Below the pieces are notes generated by a model, which did no database searches, was not told the origin of the DNA, and saw nothing but the letters and a program-made list of their open reading frames with translations. Shown piece by piece: positions 15,881-24,568 of a stretch of 31,758 nucleotides of DNA (the first letter of the stretch is position 1; each line of letters begins with the position of its first letter). The DNA is from Methanobacteriota archaeon. Its GTDB lineage: Archaea; Thermoplasmatota; Poseidoniia; Poseidoniales; Poseidoniaceae. The position numbers and the translations under genes are program-made. The stretch lies in NCBI GenBank assembly GCA_002726395.1, contig PBTA01000069.1, forward strand, positions 1 to 31,758, read 5' to 3'.

Positions 15881-17653
15881 ATGTGGCATAACATGGATGC
15901 GTGGGCTGATGTTGAAAGCGCAATCCAAGCAGCGGTTAAGCAAAGAAACGACCGTTTAGAGAAATTAGTCGCCATATCCGCAATATCAATACTATTAGGG
16001 GCTATTTGGCTTGTTTGGCCGACTTTGTCGGCAGCAGCCAAAGGAGAGGGTGGTCTACTAAATGGACTAGGAATGCCAATTCTAATTTTGGCTTGGGGCC
16101 TTTTGGTTCAAGATATCGGCCTTACCAGCCCAACTGCAAGAACTAGAGTTGGCGCCTCAGCAACAATTGCTTGGCCGGTACTGCTTATGATCGCTTCAAG
16201 AGAATTGACAAGCCCTATCACACTGGATATATTTGGACCTATTCTGATAGGATTTGTTGCCACCTCATGTTTCTTTTATTCTAAAACAGTGCTAACTGGC
16301 GGCCTTGATGTTCAACGCTTCCGTTCATTAATGACTGGTGTTGGCACTATTGCTGGATTTTCGATATTTATTGGTACAATACCTGAACCTGGAACAATTA
16401 CCTGGCTGGCAAATTTTGGAGTTCTCGCCATTGGGGGGATATCGACTGTCAGTATTTGGTTTTCAGGGGATGAGCACAAGGTACTTCGTAAACAATTCCG
16501 CAAGCGCTTGGACAACTTAGAAACTCGCATTTTGATTTTGCGAACTGAAAATGCTGCAGTTGACCAAGCCTCTAGCCTAATCATGACTGCCAGAGAACAA
16601 GGCCATTCCGATCCCGAACTGGGTATGCGTTTACTTGATGACGCAGAAGAAGACATAGAACGGTCATTGTCACTTGCTGGTGATGTACAGGTAGTCAAAG
16701 CTGATGCTTTGAGTACTGTAGAGCAAGCAGAAACTATCGCTCCAACAGCCAAAAAGGGTAGAAAGTCGTTTGAAATGGGACTTAGAGAAATTGAACTTGG
16801 TTCTCTAAGGGAAGGAGAAATGCTGTTTAGGCAAGCAAAAAAGCGGGCACTGGAAGTCATTGAATGGTGGGCAAAGGCAGAAGATGCAATTGTTGATGCG
16901 AGTCGTCAACTAGAAGGTAAATCCGGCGAGAACGTCAACCATCTTCACGAAATGCTGTCTGATGCAAGAAAGAAACTTGCTGCAGAATCACCAAAGAAGG
17001 CTTTTGAGTATGCGTTTAGTATTCCTGCTCAACTTGCAGCAGGCGATGATGCTTTAGGTAGAGCTGCAGAATCAATTAAAGAAGCAGAACGCCAATTATC
17101 ACAGAGTGATGGCTTAGACTTAACAGAATTAAATCTAAGATTAACTAACGCCATAGATTCTCTAGAAGCCGGTAATGCCAGTCAAGCAGTTGGCTTAGCA
17201 GACGGTATAGTCCGTAGCATCAAAGCAGAAAGAGAAGCTATGGATGATACCCGAAGAGCAATTCGGCAGAAGAAGAAATTGCTTAAACAATTTGAAACAC
17301 GGCAAGACAAAGCAGTATGGCAGGGTAAATGGGATGAGATTATCCAAGCCGCAGATAGCAAGCAGTGGAGTCATGCTGCAACATTACTCGAGCGAATGAC
17401 ATCTGCGCTAGATAAGGAGAGTAAGGCTATTGATGACGCAAACGAACTTCTTGAATTTGTAGTAGAAGAATGGAAGATATTGCGCAACCAATGCGAGGCT
17501 GTGATGATAAAATCAGATGATAATGAGAGACGTAAATGTGAAGCAGCAGTGTCAATAGCCACAGATAAATTGGACGCAGGAGCAGTTGATGATTGCCTAG
17601 AACAGTTATCGGTTGCAGATGATATGATGGAAAAACTCCGTCGAAGAATCTAA
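15881..17653 (+). CDS. 6-TM membrane protein with long helical cytoplasmic tail
   Basis: I do not recognise this 590-residue protein. It starts with a short amphipathic helix, then about six hydrophobic helices (near residues 29-47, 62-79, 93-108, 115-134, 149-167 and 174-194). Residues 200-590 are entirely helical and charged, with repeated short Ala/Glu/Lys-rich helices that look like a string of helical-hairpin repeats, for example around EEDIERSLSLAGDVQ and ESIKEAERQLSQSD. No enzyme motif is seen. It stands alone, divergent from pyrB and ending exactly next to the stop of the biotin carrier gene (no base between the stops). ATG 15893 is a possible alternative start. A sensor, scaffold or membrane-tethered assembly factor are all possible. 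Confidence 0.75.
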   Translation: MWHNMDAWADVESAIQAAVKQRNDRLEKLVAISAISILLGAIWLVWPTLSAAAKGEGGLLNGLGMPILILAWGLLVQDIGLTSPTARTRVGASATIAWPVLLMIASRELTSPITLDIFGPILIGFVATSCFFYSKTVLTGGLDVQRFRSLMTGVGTIAGFSIFIGTIPEPGTITWLANFGVLAIGGISTVSIWFSGDEHKVLRKQFRKRLDNLETRILILRTENAAVDQASSLIMTAREQGHSDPELGMRLLDDAEEDIERSLSLAGDVQVVKADALSTVEQAETIAPTAKKGRKSFEMGLREIELGSLREGEMLFRQAKKRALEVIEWWAKAEDAIVDASRQLEGKSGENVNHLHEMLSDARKKLAAESPKKAFEYAFSIPAQLAAGDDALGRAAESIKEAERQLSQSDGLDLTELNLRLTNAIDSLEAGNASQAVGLADGIVRSIKAEREAMDDTRRAIRQKKKLLKQFETRQDKAVWQGKWDEIIQAADSKQWSHAATLLERMTSALDKESKAIDDANELLEFVVEEWKILRNQCEAVMIKSDDNERRKCEAAVSIATDKLDAGAVDDCLEQLSVADDMMEKLRRRI

Positions 17654-18112
17654 TTATTCACTAATCTCTACCAAGACATCACCTTGCTGAACTTGATCGC
17701 CTTCTTGCAAATTCATCATCGCAATTACACCATCGACATTAGCGACTATTCTATGTTCCATTTTCATAGCTTCCATCACCAACAATAAATCTCCACTGGC
17801 AACTGATTGGCCTTGCTCCACCAATACCTCGAGAATTTTACCCGGCATTGGGGCTACCATGCCTCCTTCTGAATCATCACTATTCGAGCCTGCCTCCGTC
17901 TTTTCAATACAGAAGACATGCCCGTCAAGATGAACCCACCAAACGTCGCCAACTTTTGCTGAGTGAGCAAATTTTATCACTCCATTAACCGTAAGTTTTA
18001 GTCGACCATCAGCCATAATTTCGCATTCTAAATCATCGAGATGCCATGTACCTGAGTCTCTTGCTACGGTTACCTCGACAGTATCTCCAGCAAATTTGAA
18101 TTCATGTTGCAT
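17654..18112 (-). CDS. Biotin carboxyl carrier subunit of methylcrotonyl-CoA carboxylase-type enzyme
   Basis: The 152-residue protein ends in a biotinyl domain with the motif MEAMKMEH (K117 the biotin lysine) after the hinge segment MVAPMPGKILEVLVEQGQSV. Its first 75 residues form beta strands like the C-terminal half of the BT barrel of MCC alpha subunits. It carries biotin between the biotin carboxylase and the carboxyltransferase. The ATG overlaps the biotin carboxylase stop (TGATG), and AGGAGG lies 8 nt upstream within that gene, so the split is served by a real start site. A TTG codon just before the ATG is a less likely start. In characterised MCCs this part is fused to the biotin carboxylase. 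Confidence 0.9.
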   Translation of the reverse strand: MQHEFKFAGDTVEVTVARDSGTWHLDDLECEIMADGRLKLTVNGVIKFAHSAKVGDVWWVHLDGHVFCIEKTEAGSNSDDSEGGMVAPMPGKILEVLVEQGQSVASGDLLLVMEAMKMEHRIVANVDGVIAMMNLQEGDQVQQGDVLVEISE

Positions 18113-19617
18113 CAAGGATACCTCCTAGATAGACTTTGAAATGGACTCTGTGGGCCGTCATTAGCAGAACTAATTGTGGATTGTACTTGATGCAATCCTG
18201 CGCTTTCACTAACCCCTGCAACCATTAATGCACCGTTGAGTATGTCGCTACTGAATTGTGGACTCCACCCATCTGGCCACACTCTTTCAATCATTGTAGT
18301 ATCGGTATTTCCACTAACTACATCTACATGATCGCATAATTCGCGCAGGAATCTAAGATTAGTCGTCGTTCCCAAAACGACAAATTCATCCAATGCTCGA
18401 CGCATTCTTTGCAGAGCTTCTGCTCTAGAAGGTGCCCAGACAATTAATTTGGCTAGCATAGGGTCATAATTTGGCGTAACTATGTCACCTTCTCTTACCC
18501 CTGTATCAAGTCGTATTCCCGGCCCTGTTGGGGGCCTAAATACTGCAAGAGGTCCAATTGCTGGAAGGAAATTATTGGTGGCATCTTCGGCATACAGACG
18601 AACCTCAATGGCATGACCACGCATCATTAACTGACCACAACTCATTGGTTGACCTGCAGCAATTCGCAATTGTTCTCTAACTAAGTCAACACCAGTAACC
18701 ATTTCAGTAACAGGATGTTCAACTTGAATTCTAGTATTCATTTCTAGGAAAAAGAATTCACCAGTACTGGCTAATAGAAACTCAACTGTACCTGCGCCCT
18801 CGTAATTAACGGCTTTAGCCGCCATCACGGCCGCTTGGCCCATCTTCTCTCGTAAATCGGTAGTCATAACTGCGCACGGTGATTCTTCAAACACTTTCTG
18901 ATGACGACGCTGGACACTACATTCCCGCTCACCCAAATGAATCACTCTTCCATGGGTGTCGGCTAATACTTGAATCTCAACGTGCTTTGAACCAGTAAGC
19001 ATCCGTTCAATGTATACTCTACCATCACCAAAAGCCGCTATAGCCTCCCTTCTGGCCCCTTTGATGGATTCAACTAAGTTATCTGGATTCTCTACCTTAC
19101 GCATACCTTTGCCGCCCCCGCCAGATGAGGCTTTGAGCAGTAATGGATAACCAACTCTAGTACTGGCTTGGACAATTGCCTCAATCATCTTAGTTTCATC
19201 TTCAAAATCTATTTCTTCGCCCGGGATTACTGGAACCCCCGCTGCCTTCATGGTTTTTCGAGCAGTCATTTTATCGCCCATCATTTCTATGGCTAAAGGT
19301 GAGGGCCCAATCCATGTTATCCCGGCATCTAATACTGCTCTAGCAAAATCTGCGCGCTCTGATAAAAATCCAAACCCTGGATGAATTGCATCGGCACCAT
19401 GCTCAGCGGCAATATCGAGTATCTGCTGCTGATCAAGATAAGTCTCACCAATGGTTTCACCGACTAATTCAACAGATTTTGTGGCCAGTTCGACAAACAT
19501 TGACTCTTTGTCATTATTTGCATATATCGCCACTGAGTTTAGTCCAGCCTCACTACATGCTCGTAAAATCCTGCAGGCTATTTCACCTCGATTGGCAACT
19601 AGCACTGTACTAACCAT
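18112..19617 (-). CDS. Biotin carboxylase subunit, methylcrotonyl-CoA carboxylase-type (split alpha)
   Basis: The 501-residue protein is a complete biotin carboxylase: VANRGEIACR (7-16), ATP-grasp Lys at K116 and K162, the glycine loop SSGGGGKGM (164-172), and the catalytic block EMNTRIQVEHPVTEMVTG (292-309) with E292, R296 and H301. It carboxylates biotin on the carrier protein using ATP and bicarbonate. Beyond the normal 450-residue domain there is a 50-residue tail ending in DGPQSPFQSLSRRYP, which aligns with the point where fused alpha subunits enter the BT domain. The carrier encoded immediately downstream continues from there. The gene lies between liuC and the carrier and with mccB makes a complete MCC. 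Propionyl- or acetyl-CoA carboxylase is the alternative, disfavoured by the MccB partner. Confidence 0.9.
   Translation of the reverse strand: MVSTVLVANRGEIACRILRACSEAGLNSVAIYANNDKESMFVELATKSVELVGETIGETYLDQQQILDIAAEHGADAIHPGFGFLSERADFARAVLDAGITWIGPSPLAIEMMGDKMTARKTMKAAGVPVIPGEEIDFEDETKMIEAIVQASTRVGYPLLLKASSGGGGKGMRKVENPDNLVESIKGARREAIAAFGDGRVYIERMLTGSKHVEIQVLADTHGRVIHLGERECSVQRRHQKVFEESPCAVMTTDLREKMGQAAVMAAKAVNYEGAGTVEFLLASTGEFFFLEMNTRIQVEHPVTEMVTGVDLVREQLRIAAGQPMSCGQLMMRGHAIEVRLYAEDATNNFLPAIGPLAVFRPPTGPGIRLDTGVREGDIVTPNYDPMLAKLIVWAPSRAEALQRMRRALDEFVVLGTTTNLRFLRELCDHVDVVSGNTDTTMIERVWPDGWSPQFSSDILNGALMVAGVSESAGLHQVQSTISSANDGPQSPFQSLSRRYP
18121..18126 (-). promoter_or_regulatory. Internal Shine-Dalgarno for the biotin carrier gene
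   Basis: The minus strand reads AGGAGG here, inside the end of the biotin carboxylase gene (coding two Arg residues), 8 nt before the carrier ATG at 18112. It indicates that the carrier is translated from its own start and is not a frameshifted remnant. Confidence 0.65.
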
Positions 19618-19630
19618 TTACTTCACCAAA

Positions 19631-20485
19631 TCAAGATTTCCAGTTTGCATCTCGCTTTTCTAAAAATGAGGAAAGTCCTTCTTGACCTTCATCTGAGCCA
19701 CGCATTCTACTAGTAAAGTCAAGAGTGAAATTTCTTAACTCTTCATCACTGCCAGTCCATCTATCGAAACCTAGAGTTAATTCTTTAGCTAAACTAACCG
19801 CACACGGGCCAGTAGTCATTACTTCGTCAATCAAATTGTTAACCGATTGCGCCAAATCTTCCGGAGTGTTGACTACTTGTTCAATAAATCCTGTTCTAAG
19901 GGCTTCCTGTGCACCAATTCTACTGGCTTGCATTGCTAATCTACGAAAACATGCTGAACCCAATCTACGATATACATAGGGGCCGATTACTGCAGGTAAT
20001 ATTCCCAATTTCCCTTCAGAGAGGGCAATCTTGACGTTGTCTGTAGCGATAACATGGTCTAAGCATGCCACCAATCCAGCACCGCCACCAAGCGCTACCC
20101 CAGTAATTGAGCCGATAGTAAAACATGGATGTGACCAAAGACCGTTGAATAGCCGGTCAAGACGTGCTGAGTCTTGACGATTCTCCTCTGGACTATTGGC
20201 GCCGGCATCACGCATCATATTGATATCTGCTCCAGCGCAAAAGTGCTTACCTGCGCCTGAAAAAACTATGATTCGTAAATACTGATTACCATCTTCATCA
20301 ACTAAATTTCCCGTTGCCCCGACACTTCGTTGGGCAGTCCAGTCAAATAAATCACATAATTCTGTTATCATTTGCACATTCATTGCATTGTACTTCGATT
20401 CTCGATTCAAAGTTATACGGCAAATTGGCCCTTCAATATCAAGTGTAACCAATTCGGTTTTCGGTGGATTATCCATTTTTGTCAT
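19631..20485 (-). CDS. liuC: Enoyl-CoA hydratase/isomerase family, probable methylglutaconyl-CoA hydratase
   Basis: The 284-residue crotonase-fold protein has the oxyanion-hole segments GAGKHFCAGADI and ITGVALGGGAGLVACLDH, then a stretch IALSEGKLGILPAVIGPYV that strongly resembles LiuC-type methylglutaconyl-CoA hydratases (LSEVRIGLAPAVISPFV) more than general enoyl-CoA hydratases. It would hydrate 3-methylglutaconyl-CoA to HMG-CoA in leucine breakdown. It lies between the carboxyltransferase and the biotin carboxylase, the order typical of liu operons. GGAG 8 nt before the ATG supports the start; ATG 20476 is an alternative. The upstream gap holds an AT-rich motif also found upstream of ncsA, so it may have its own promoter. 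Confidence 0.85.
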   Translation of the reverse strand: MTKMDNPPKTELVTLDIEGPICRITLNRESKYNAMNVQMITELCDLFDWTAQRSVGATGNLVDEDGNQYLRIIVFSGAGKHFCAGADINMMRDAGANSPEENRQDSARLDRLFNGLWSHPCFTIGSITGVALGGGAGLVACLDHVIATDNVKIALSEGKLGILPAVIGPYVYRRLGSACFRRLAMQASRIGAQEALRTGFIEQVVNTPEDLAQSVNNLIDEVMTTGPCAVSLAKELTLGFDRWTGSDEELRNFTLDFTSRMRGSDEGQEGLSSFLEKRDANWKS

Positions 20486-20496
20486 AATTAAAACTC

Positions 20497-20528
20497 CAAT
20501 TGTAAATTTAATTTTTCAATTGCGAAAT
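20497..20528. promoter_or_regulatory. CAATTG direct repeat, 20-bp period, upstream of liuC
   Basis: CAATTG occurs at 20497-20502 and again at 20517-20522, 20 bp apart. Bases 20498-20528 match the region 9452-9482 upstream of ncsA in 27 of 31 positions. The stretch occupies most of the 42-base gap between mccB and liuC and runs into the mccB stop codon, so it is compatible with an operator or promoter for liuC. Confidence 0.45.
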
Positions 20529-22138
20529 CACATCCTAAATACGCCAAATCTATCGTCTGGCAAAGGTGCGTTTCTTGCTGCGGCTAAACACAAGCCAAGG
20601 ATATCTCGGGTATCTCTAGGATCGATTATTCCGTCATCCCAAAGACGCGCGGTAGAATAGTATGGGCTGCCTTCGGTCTCATATTTGTCAAGTATTGGCT
20701 GCCTAAACTGGGACAACTCTTCGCCCACCATTGGACTAAGTCCCTCTCTGGCTCTTTGGTCTTGTTTGACCGTAGTAAGTACATCAGCCGCTTGAGGCCC
20801 CCCCATGACTGAAATACGGCTATTTGGCCACATGAACAAAAATCTTGGATCGTATGCTCTTCCGCACATACCATAATTTCCGGCACCGTGAGAGCCACCG
20901 ATAATGATGGTGAACTTTGGTACATTAACACAGGATACCGCAGTAACCAGTTTAGCACCATCTTTGGCGATACCTCCGGCTTCGTAGGCTTTTCCAACCA
21001 TAAAACCGGTTATATTTTGCAAGAAGACTAAGGGGATTCCACGCTGACCACATAACTCAACGAAATGCGCCCCTTTCATCGAGGACTCTGAAAACAGAAT
21101 CCCATTGTTAGCAACGATTCCTACTTTGTGACCGTGAATATGGGCAAATCCACAAACCAATGTAGTTCCATAACGAGCTTTAAATTCATGAAATCTAGAA
21201 CCGTCTACTACTCTAGCAATGATTTCCTTAATGTCAACAGGCGTACGATTGTCCATTGGAATTAACCCTAGTAAATCTTCGACATCATGGGCTGGACTTT
21301 CTGGCGTGGCTTTTGCAGCAGGTGCTAATTCCCGAGGACCTAGGTTTTCCACAATATTACGTACCAATCTTAGTGCCTCTGGTTCATCTTCAGCAAAATG
21401 GTCAGCAACACCAGATTGTGCAGTATGGACATCAGCACCACCCAACTCTTCGGCAGTGACTTCCTCACCTGTTGCGGCTTTAACTAGTGGAGGCCCGGCA
21501 AGGAAAATTGTCCCATTGCCTTTGACGATTATTGATTCATCAGACATAGCCGGCACATAGGCTCCACCTGCTGTACAAGAACCAAGCACTGCAGCGATTT
21601 GTGGTATCTTATCGCCCGACATTCTTGCCTGGTTTCGAAAAATTCTACCAAAGTGAGTTATGTCTGGAAATACTTCATCTTGCATAGGTAAAAACGCCCC
21701 ACCTGAATCTACCAGATATATGCAGGGCAAGTGATTTTCATGGGCTACGGTCTGGGCACGAATATGTTTCTTGACCGTCATTGGGTAGTATGAGCCACCT
21801 TTTACCGTAGCATCATTAGCGACAAATAAGCACTCTCTGCCATGAACCAAACCTACTCCTGTCACAATACCTGCGCTGTGGGCTCTGCCATCGTATAACT
21901 CATGGGCAGCTAGTGGAGATAGTTCAAGAAATGCGGTTCCCGGGTCAATAATTCGCTCAATACGTTCTCTAGGCAATAATTTACCTCTTCCTCGGTGACG
22001 CTCGACATATTTCCCACCGCCTCCTTGAGAAGCAGTGTTCAATCGCTCACGAAGGGTTGCAATCAATGAATGATTGTGTTCTTGGCGCTTGAGATACTCA
22101 GAATCTGTACGGTTAACACGCGTTGACAGTCTATCCAT
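20528..22138 (-). CDS. mccB: Methylcrotonyl-CoA carboxylase carboxyltransferase (beta) subunit
   Basis: From the chosen start the protein is 536 residues, the usual MccB length. It carries the hallmark stretches HRGRGKLLPRERIE, YLVDSGGAFLPMQDEVFPD, GSCTAGGAYVPAMSDESI and GPPLVKAATGEEVTAEELGG, closer to MccB than to propionyl-CoA carboxylase beta. It transfers the carboxyl group from biotin to 3-methylcrotonyl-CoA to give 3-methylglutaconyl-CoA. I picked ATG 22138 since GAGGGG lies 4 nt upstream and MDRLST aligns with bacterial starts. Alternatives at 22150 and 22207 are in frame, the latter overlapping the DUF63 gene. The operon lacks isovaleryl-CoA dehydrogenase and HMG-CoA lyase genes within this window. 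Confidence 0.95.
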   Translation of the reverse strand: MDRLSTRVNRTDSEYLKRQEHNHSLIATLRERLNTASQGGGGKYVERHRGRGKLLPRERIERIIDPGTAFLELSPLAAHELYDGRAHSAGIVTGVGLVHGRECLFVANDATVKGGSYYPMTVKKHIRAQTVAHENHLPCIYLVDSGGAFLPMQDEVFPDITHFGRIFRNQARMSGDKIPQIAAVLGSCTAGGAYVPAMSDESIIVKGNGTIFLAGPPLVKAATGEEVTAEELGGADVHTAQSGVADHFAEDEPEALRLVRNIVENLGPRELAPAAKATPESPAHDVEDLLGLIPMDNRTPVDIKEIIARVVDGSRFHEFKARYGTTLVCGFAHIHGHKVGIVANNGILFSESSMKGAHFVELCGQRGIPLVFLQNITGFMVGKAYEAGGIAKDGAKLVTAVSCVNVPKFTIIIGGSHGAGNYGMCGRAYDPRFLFMWPNSRISVMGGPQAADVLTTVKQDQRAREGLSPMVGEELSQFRQPILDKYETEGSPYYSTARLWDDGIIDPRDTRDILGLCLAAARNAPLPDDRFGVFRM

Positions 22139-22199
22139 TGTACCCCTCATGCCTACGCAAGAGGACTCAACATTTAACGATACGAGTAAATGCTTAAAA

Positions 22200-23606
22200 T
22201 CAAACATCCAAGGTCAATCGACCAATGTCTCTCAGGCCTGGTGCTAATCCTACTATCAACACAGCCAGTACGATCAACATGCGCATGTGAACCTGCCTAC
22301 GCTCTACTCGCATCTCGACAAATAACCATGCAATGGCGGCGACTAAACACGCTTTCACTATAGCGAACAACCATGCTCCTGGAGCATTATTAGATTCCAT
22401 CATAGGGTCAATCCCAAAGGATTCAGAAATCCCTACGCCTATTTGGATAACTGCGTCACTTACTGGATGCTTTTCCCCGTAGCCAAAGAAATCAATTCCA
22501 ACCATGGTAGCAAAACCATCGCATAACTGGCCAAAGACCATTGCTAGAACCATTGGGTTAGCGAGTAGTGCCTTGCGAGAGAGTTGTTCAATTGGGTGTT
22601 GTGAAACCTGTTTCTCGGCGGCTTCCCATGCAGTCAAGGTCACGCCTTCAGGTAGAACACCTGGTTGATATCCGGCAAGTTTGATATGTCTAGCGTCATC
22701 TTTGCCATACTTGTACATGTAATAGCACACTACTGCAGGTATGCCCAAAACTATCAAAGCTGGCCACAAGGGTTGTGATTCAACAATTCGACCGCTTTCT
22801 TGTCGCCAAGGAGTGGCAATAAATTGGAACCAATGAAAAAGACCCAAAATCGAAGTTGCACTACCAAATGCGATTAGTCCGCGAGTCAGTGATGGCCAAT
22901 TTGTCGTCCAAACCAATACTGCGAATAATACACCCAGTGCGGCGATAAAACCTGTAGCAATAAAGAAAATACCCATATCAGGATGCGTAGTATAGCTTGG
23001 CTGATATAACAGGCCCCAGTGAAGCAACAAGAGCATTCCAAGAGTAATGAACAGGACTGTTCGACTCTTTTCGATATCTGCGTCGTCAACCGAGCCATCC
23101 CATTTACTCGCCAGTTTGTGAGACACAAACGCAATACTAACCAGCCAAATAGCCAGATGAACATGAATTATTGGAGAGATTAACAGCCAATCAAGTTCAG
23201 AATTAAAGAAGTCTGAATCCTCTAATACCCGCAATACAGGTGCCAATATTACCCAGGAGATAAGAGCAAACATCATGCGGTCATCTGCTGGCAAATCCAT
23301 TTTGCGAAACACTGCTTGTAGAATCACAACGCTCATCAATACGGTAAGCGCATACAGTGCGGTGTTTTCTTTAGAATAGCCAGCATCACCAGCAGCGCCG
23401 GCATCTTTGACGATTGGGTCCCAAACAATTGGTTTTAGTCCATCTGTCCAGAACAAATCATTGACGAAGATTAACCCAAACGAGATAATGGTAAAAACTG
23501 CTATTGCCGTCCATATTGCTGCTTTTTCCAAAGAAGAATATAATTTCGGATCGAGTGATTTTTCAGCATCAGCGAACTGTGCTTCAATATCTTGGGCAGA
23601 AACCAT
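22200..23606 (-). CDS. DUF63-like membrane protein, extended
   Basis: The 468-residue protein has ten or more hydrophobic helices. Two blocks resemble the archaeal DUF63 family: an early one with VWDPIVKDAGAAG, NTALYALTVLMSVVILQAV and VLRVLEDSDFF, and a late one with LCDGFATMVGIDFFGYGEKHP. DUF63 proteins are multi-pass membrane proteins of unknown function, usually near 280 residues. Between the two blocks there are extra helices and a soluble loop (about residues 290-340), making this protein much longer. It lies 61 nt upstream of mccB on the same strand but has no evident functional link with it. No clear ribosome-binding motif precedes the ATG. Confidence 0.75.
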   Translation of the reverse strand: MVSAQDIEAQFADAEKSLDPKLYSSLEKAAIWTAIAVFTIISFGLIFVNDLFWTDGLKPIVWDPIVKDAGAAGDAGYSKENTALYALTVLMSVVILQAVFRKMDLPADDRMMFALISWVILAPVLRVLEDSDFFNSELDWLLISPIIHVHLAIWLVSIAFVSHKLASKWDGSVDDADIEKSRTVLFITLGMLLLLHWGLLYQPSYTTHPDMGIFFIATGFIAALGVLFAVLVWTTNWPSLTRGLIAFGSATSILGLFHWFQFIATPWRQESGRIVESQPLWPALIVLGIPAVVCYYMYKYGKDDARHIKLAGYQPGVLPEGVTLTAWEAAEKQVSQHPIEQLSRKALLANPMVLAMVFGQLCDGFATMVGIDFFGYGEKHPVSDAVIQIGVGISESFGIDPMMESNNAPGAWLFAIVKACLVAAIAWLFVEMRVERRQVHMRMLIVLAVLIVGLAPGLRDIGRLTLDV

Positions 23607-23665
23607 ATCAGTTACCGCTTAGCCCTACAGTGTGTAGAATATTAGATTAATGCTTGAAAGTGTTT

Positions 23666-24499
23666 TCACTCTTCTTCGCCATCTGCAAGTCTTGCTACTA
23701 AATCGGCTTTCTTTCCACCCACCGGTAGACCGCTTGCTTTCAATCGCTCTTTCAATTCTGCGACTGATAATTTCGAAAGATCTTCTACTTCAACGGATTC
23801 ATCGTCCTCAGCGCCTGGGATTACTCTAGGTTCATGAACTTCAACAAATGAAACCTTACCGCATTCTACTGCATCTCTAATCAGAGTAACTAAGCGGAAT
23901 TTTAGCATTGCTGCATTGGTATCAAACAGCATTGCTTGTGGTAGAATAATCGATAGGTCTTCGCCTTTGAATGATACTTCAAAACCAGAATGCCCAGTGT
24001 TTGATTCAAGTAGACCAAGCACCTTGTCATCCTTACCTTTGACTTCCTTGACTACAGTAAAGACGTATCTCAGAGTCTTGCCGGCCATTGGGTGATTGTA
24101 ATCGATTCTTGCACGACCTGCTGCTAGGTATGATAGATATCCTTGGCGACCGTTGAGGGTAACTGGGGCACCAAGATATAATGAGTTTGGATCTTGAACT
24201 GCTCTGCGTAGTTTGTCAATGCTAATTGTTTCGACAAGAGTTCCATCTTTCTCACCATATGCTTCTTCTGGTGCGATTTCAATGTCTACTTCTTTACCGA
24301 CTTTAGCCTCAAGTAAGGCTGCCTCGAAACCAGGAATTAGGTTACCAGTACCGACTACACAAACCATTGGAGTGTAGTTACGACCCTCTTGGTGCATCTC
24401 ATGCTCTTTGGCAATCGCCTCGCTTGTTGTTTCAATCAAGTCACCAGTTTCTCCGCTGAATAAGTCGTAATCGACATGAATTATTGCTCCATCTTCCAT
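23666..24499 (-). CDS. FKBP-type peptidyl-prolyl isomerase with C-terminal SAP domain
   Basis: The 277-residue protein begins with an archaeal, SlyD-like FKBP: a strand GAIIHVDYDLFSGETGDLIETT, then VVGTGNLIPGFEAALLEAKVG and a long insert-in-flap region (EEAYGEKDGTLVETISIDKLRR), ending the isomerase part near residue 155. A middle region (about 160-225) of unclear fold follows. The last 37 residues hold a SAP motif: LSVAELKERLKASGLPVGGK (244-263), then KADLVARL. FKBPs fold or hold nascent proteins; SAP motifs bind DNA or RNA. GGAGG lies 8 nt before the ATG, supporting the start. It lies between ccmF and the DUF63 gene. A chaperone tied to chromatin or RNA is a plausible reading. Confidence 0.9.
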   Translation of the reverse strand: MEDGAIIHVDYDLFSGETGDLIETTSEAIAKEHEMHQEGRNYTPMVCVVGTGNLIPGFEAALLEAKVGKEVDIEIAPEEAYGEKDGTLVETISIDKLRRAVQDPNSLYLGAPVTLNGRQGYLSYLAAGRARIDYNHPMAGKTLRYVFTVVKEVKGKDDKVLGLLESNTGHSGFEVSFKGEDLSIILPQAMLFDTNAAMLKFRLVTLIRDAVECGKVSFVEVHEPRVIPGAEDDESVEVEDLSKLSVAELKERLKASGLPVGGKKADLVARLADGEEE

Positions 24500-24568
24500 G
24501 GTTTTGCCTCCGTTAGGGATATTCGCCCGACTGACCTCCCCTTGATAATATCTCGGTTAATTGAAAGG

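Noticed and set aside
15769..16041. 91-codon N-terminal extension of pyrB
   Set aside because: It overlaps the divergent 590-residue gene, lacks similarity to PyrB, and the GTG at 15768 has a strong Shine-Dalgarno.
18105..18130. Frameshift or sequencing error between biotin carboxylase and carrier
   Set aside because: AGGAGG at 8 nt plus TGATG overlap is a proper start context, so a true gene split is the simpler reading. A read-level check would settle it.
20895..22207. Propionyl-CoA carboxylase as identity of the beta subunit
   Set aside because: The DSGGAFLPMQDEVFPD and GSCTAGGAYVPAM blocks and the neighbouring LiuC-type hydratase fit MccB better.
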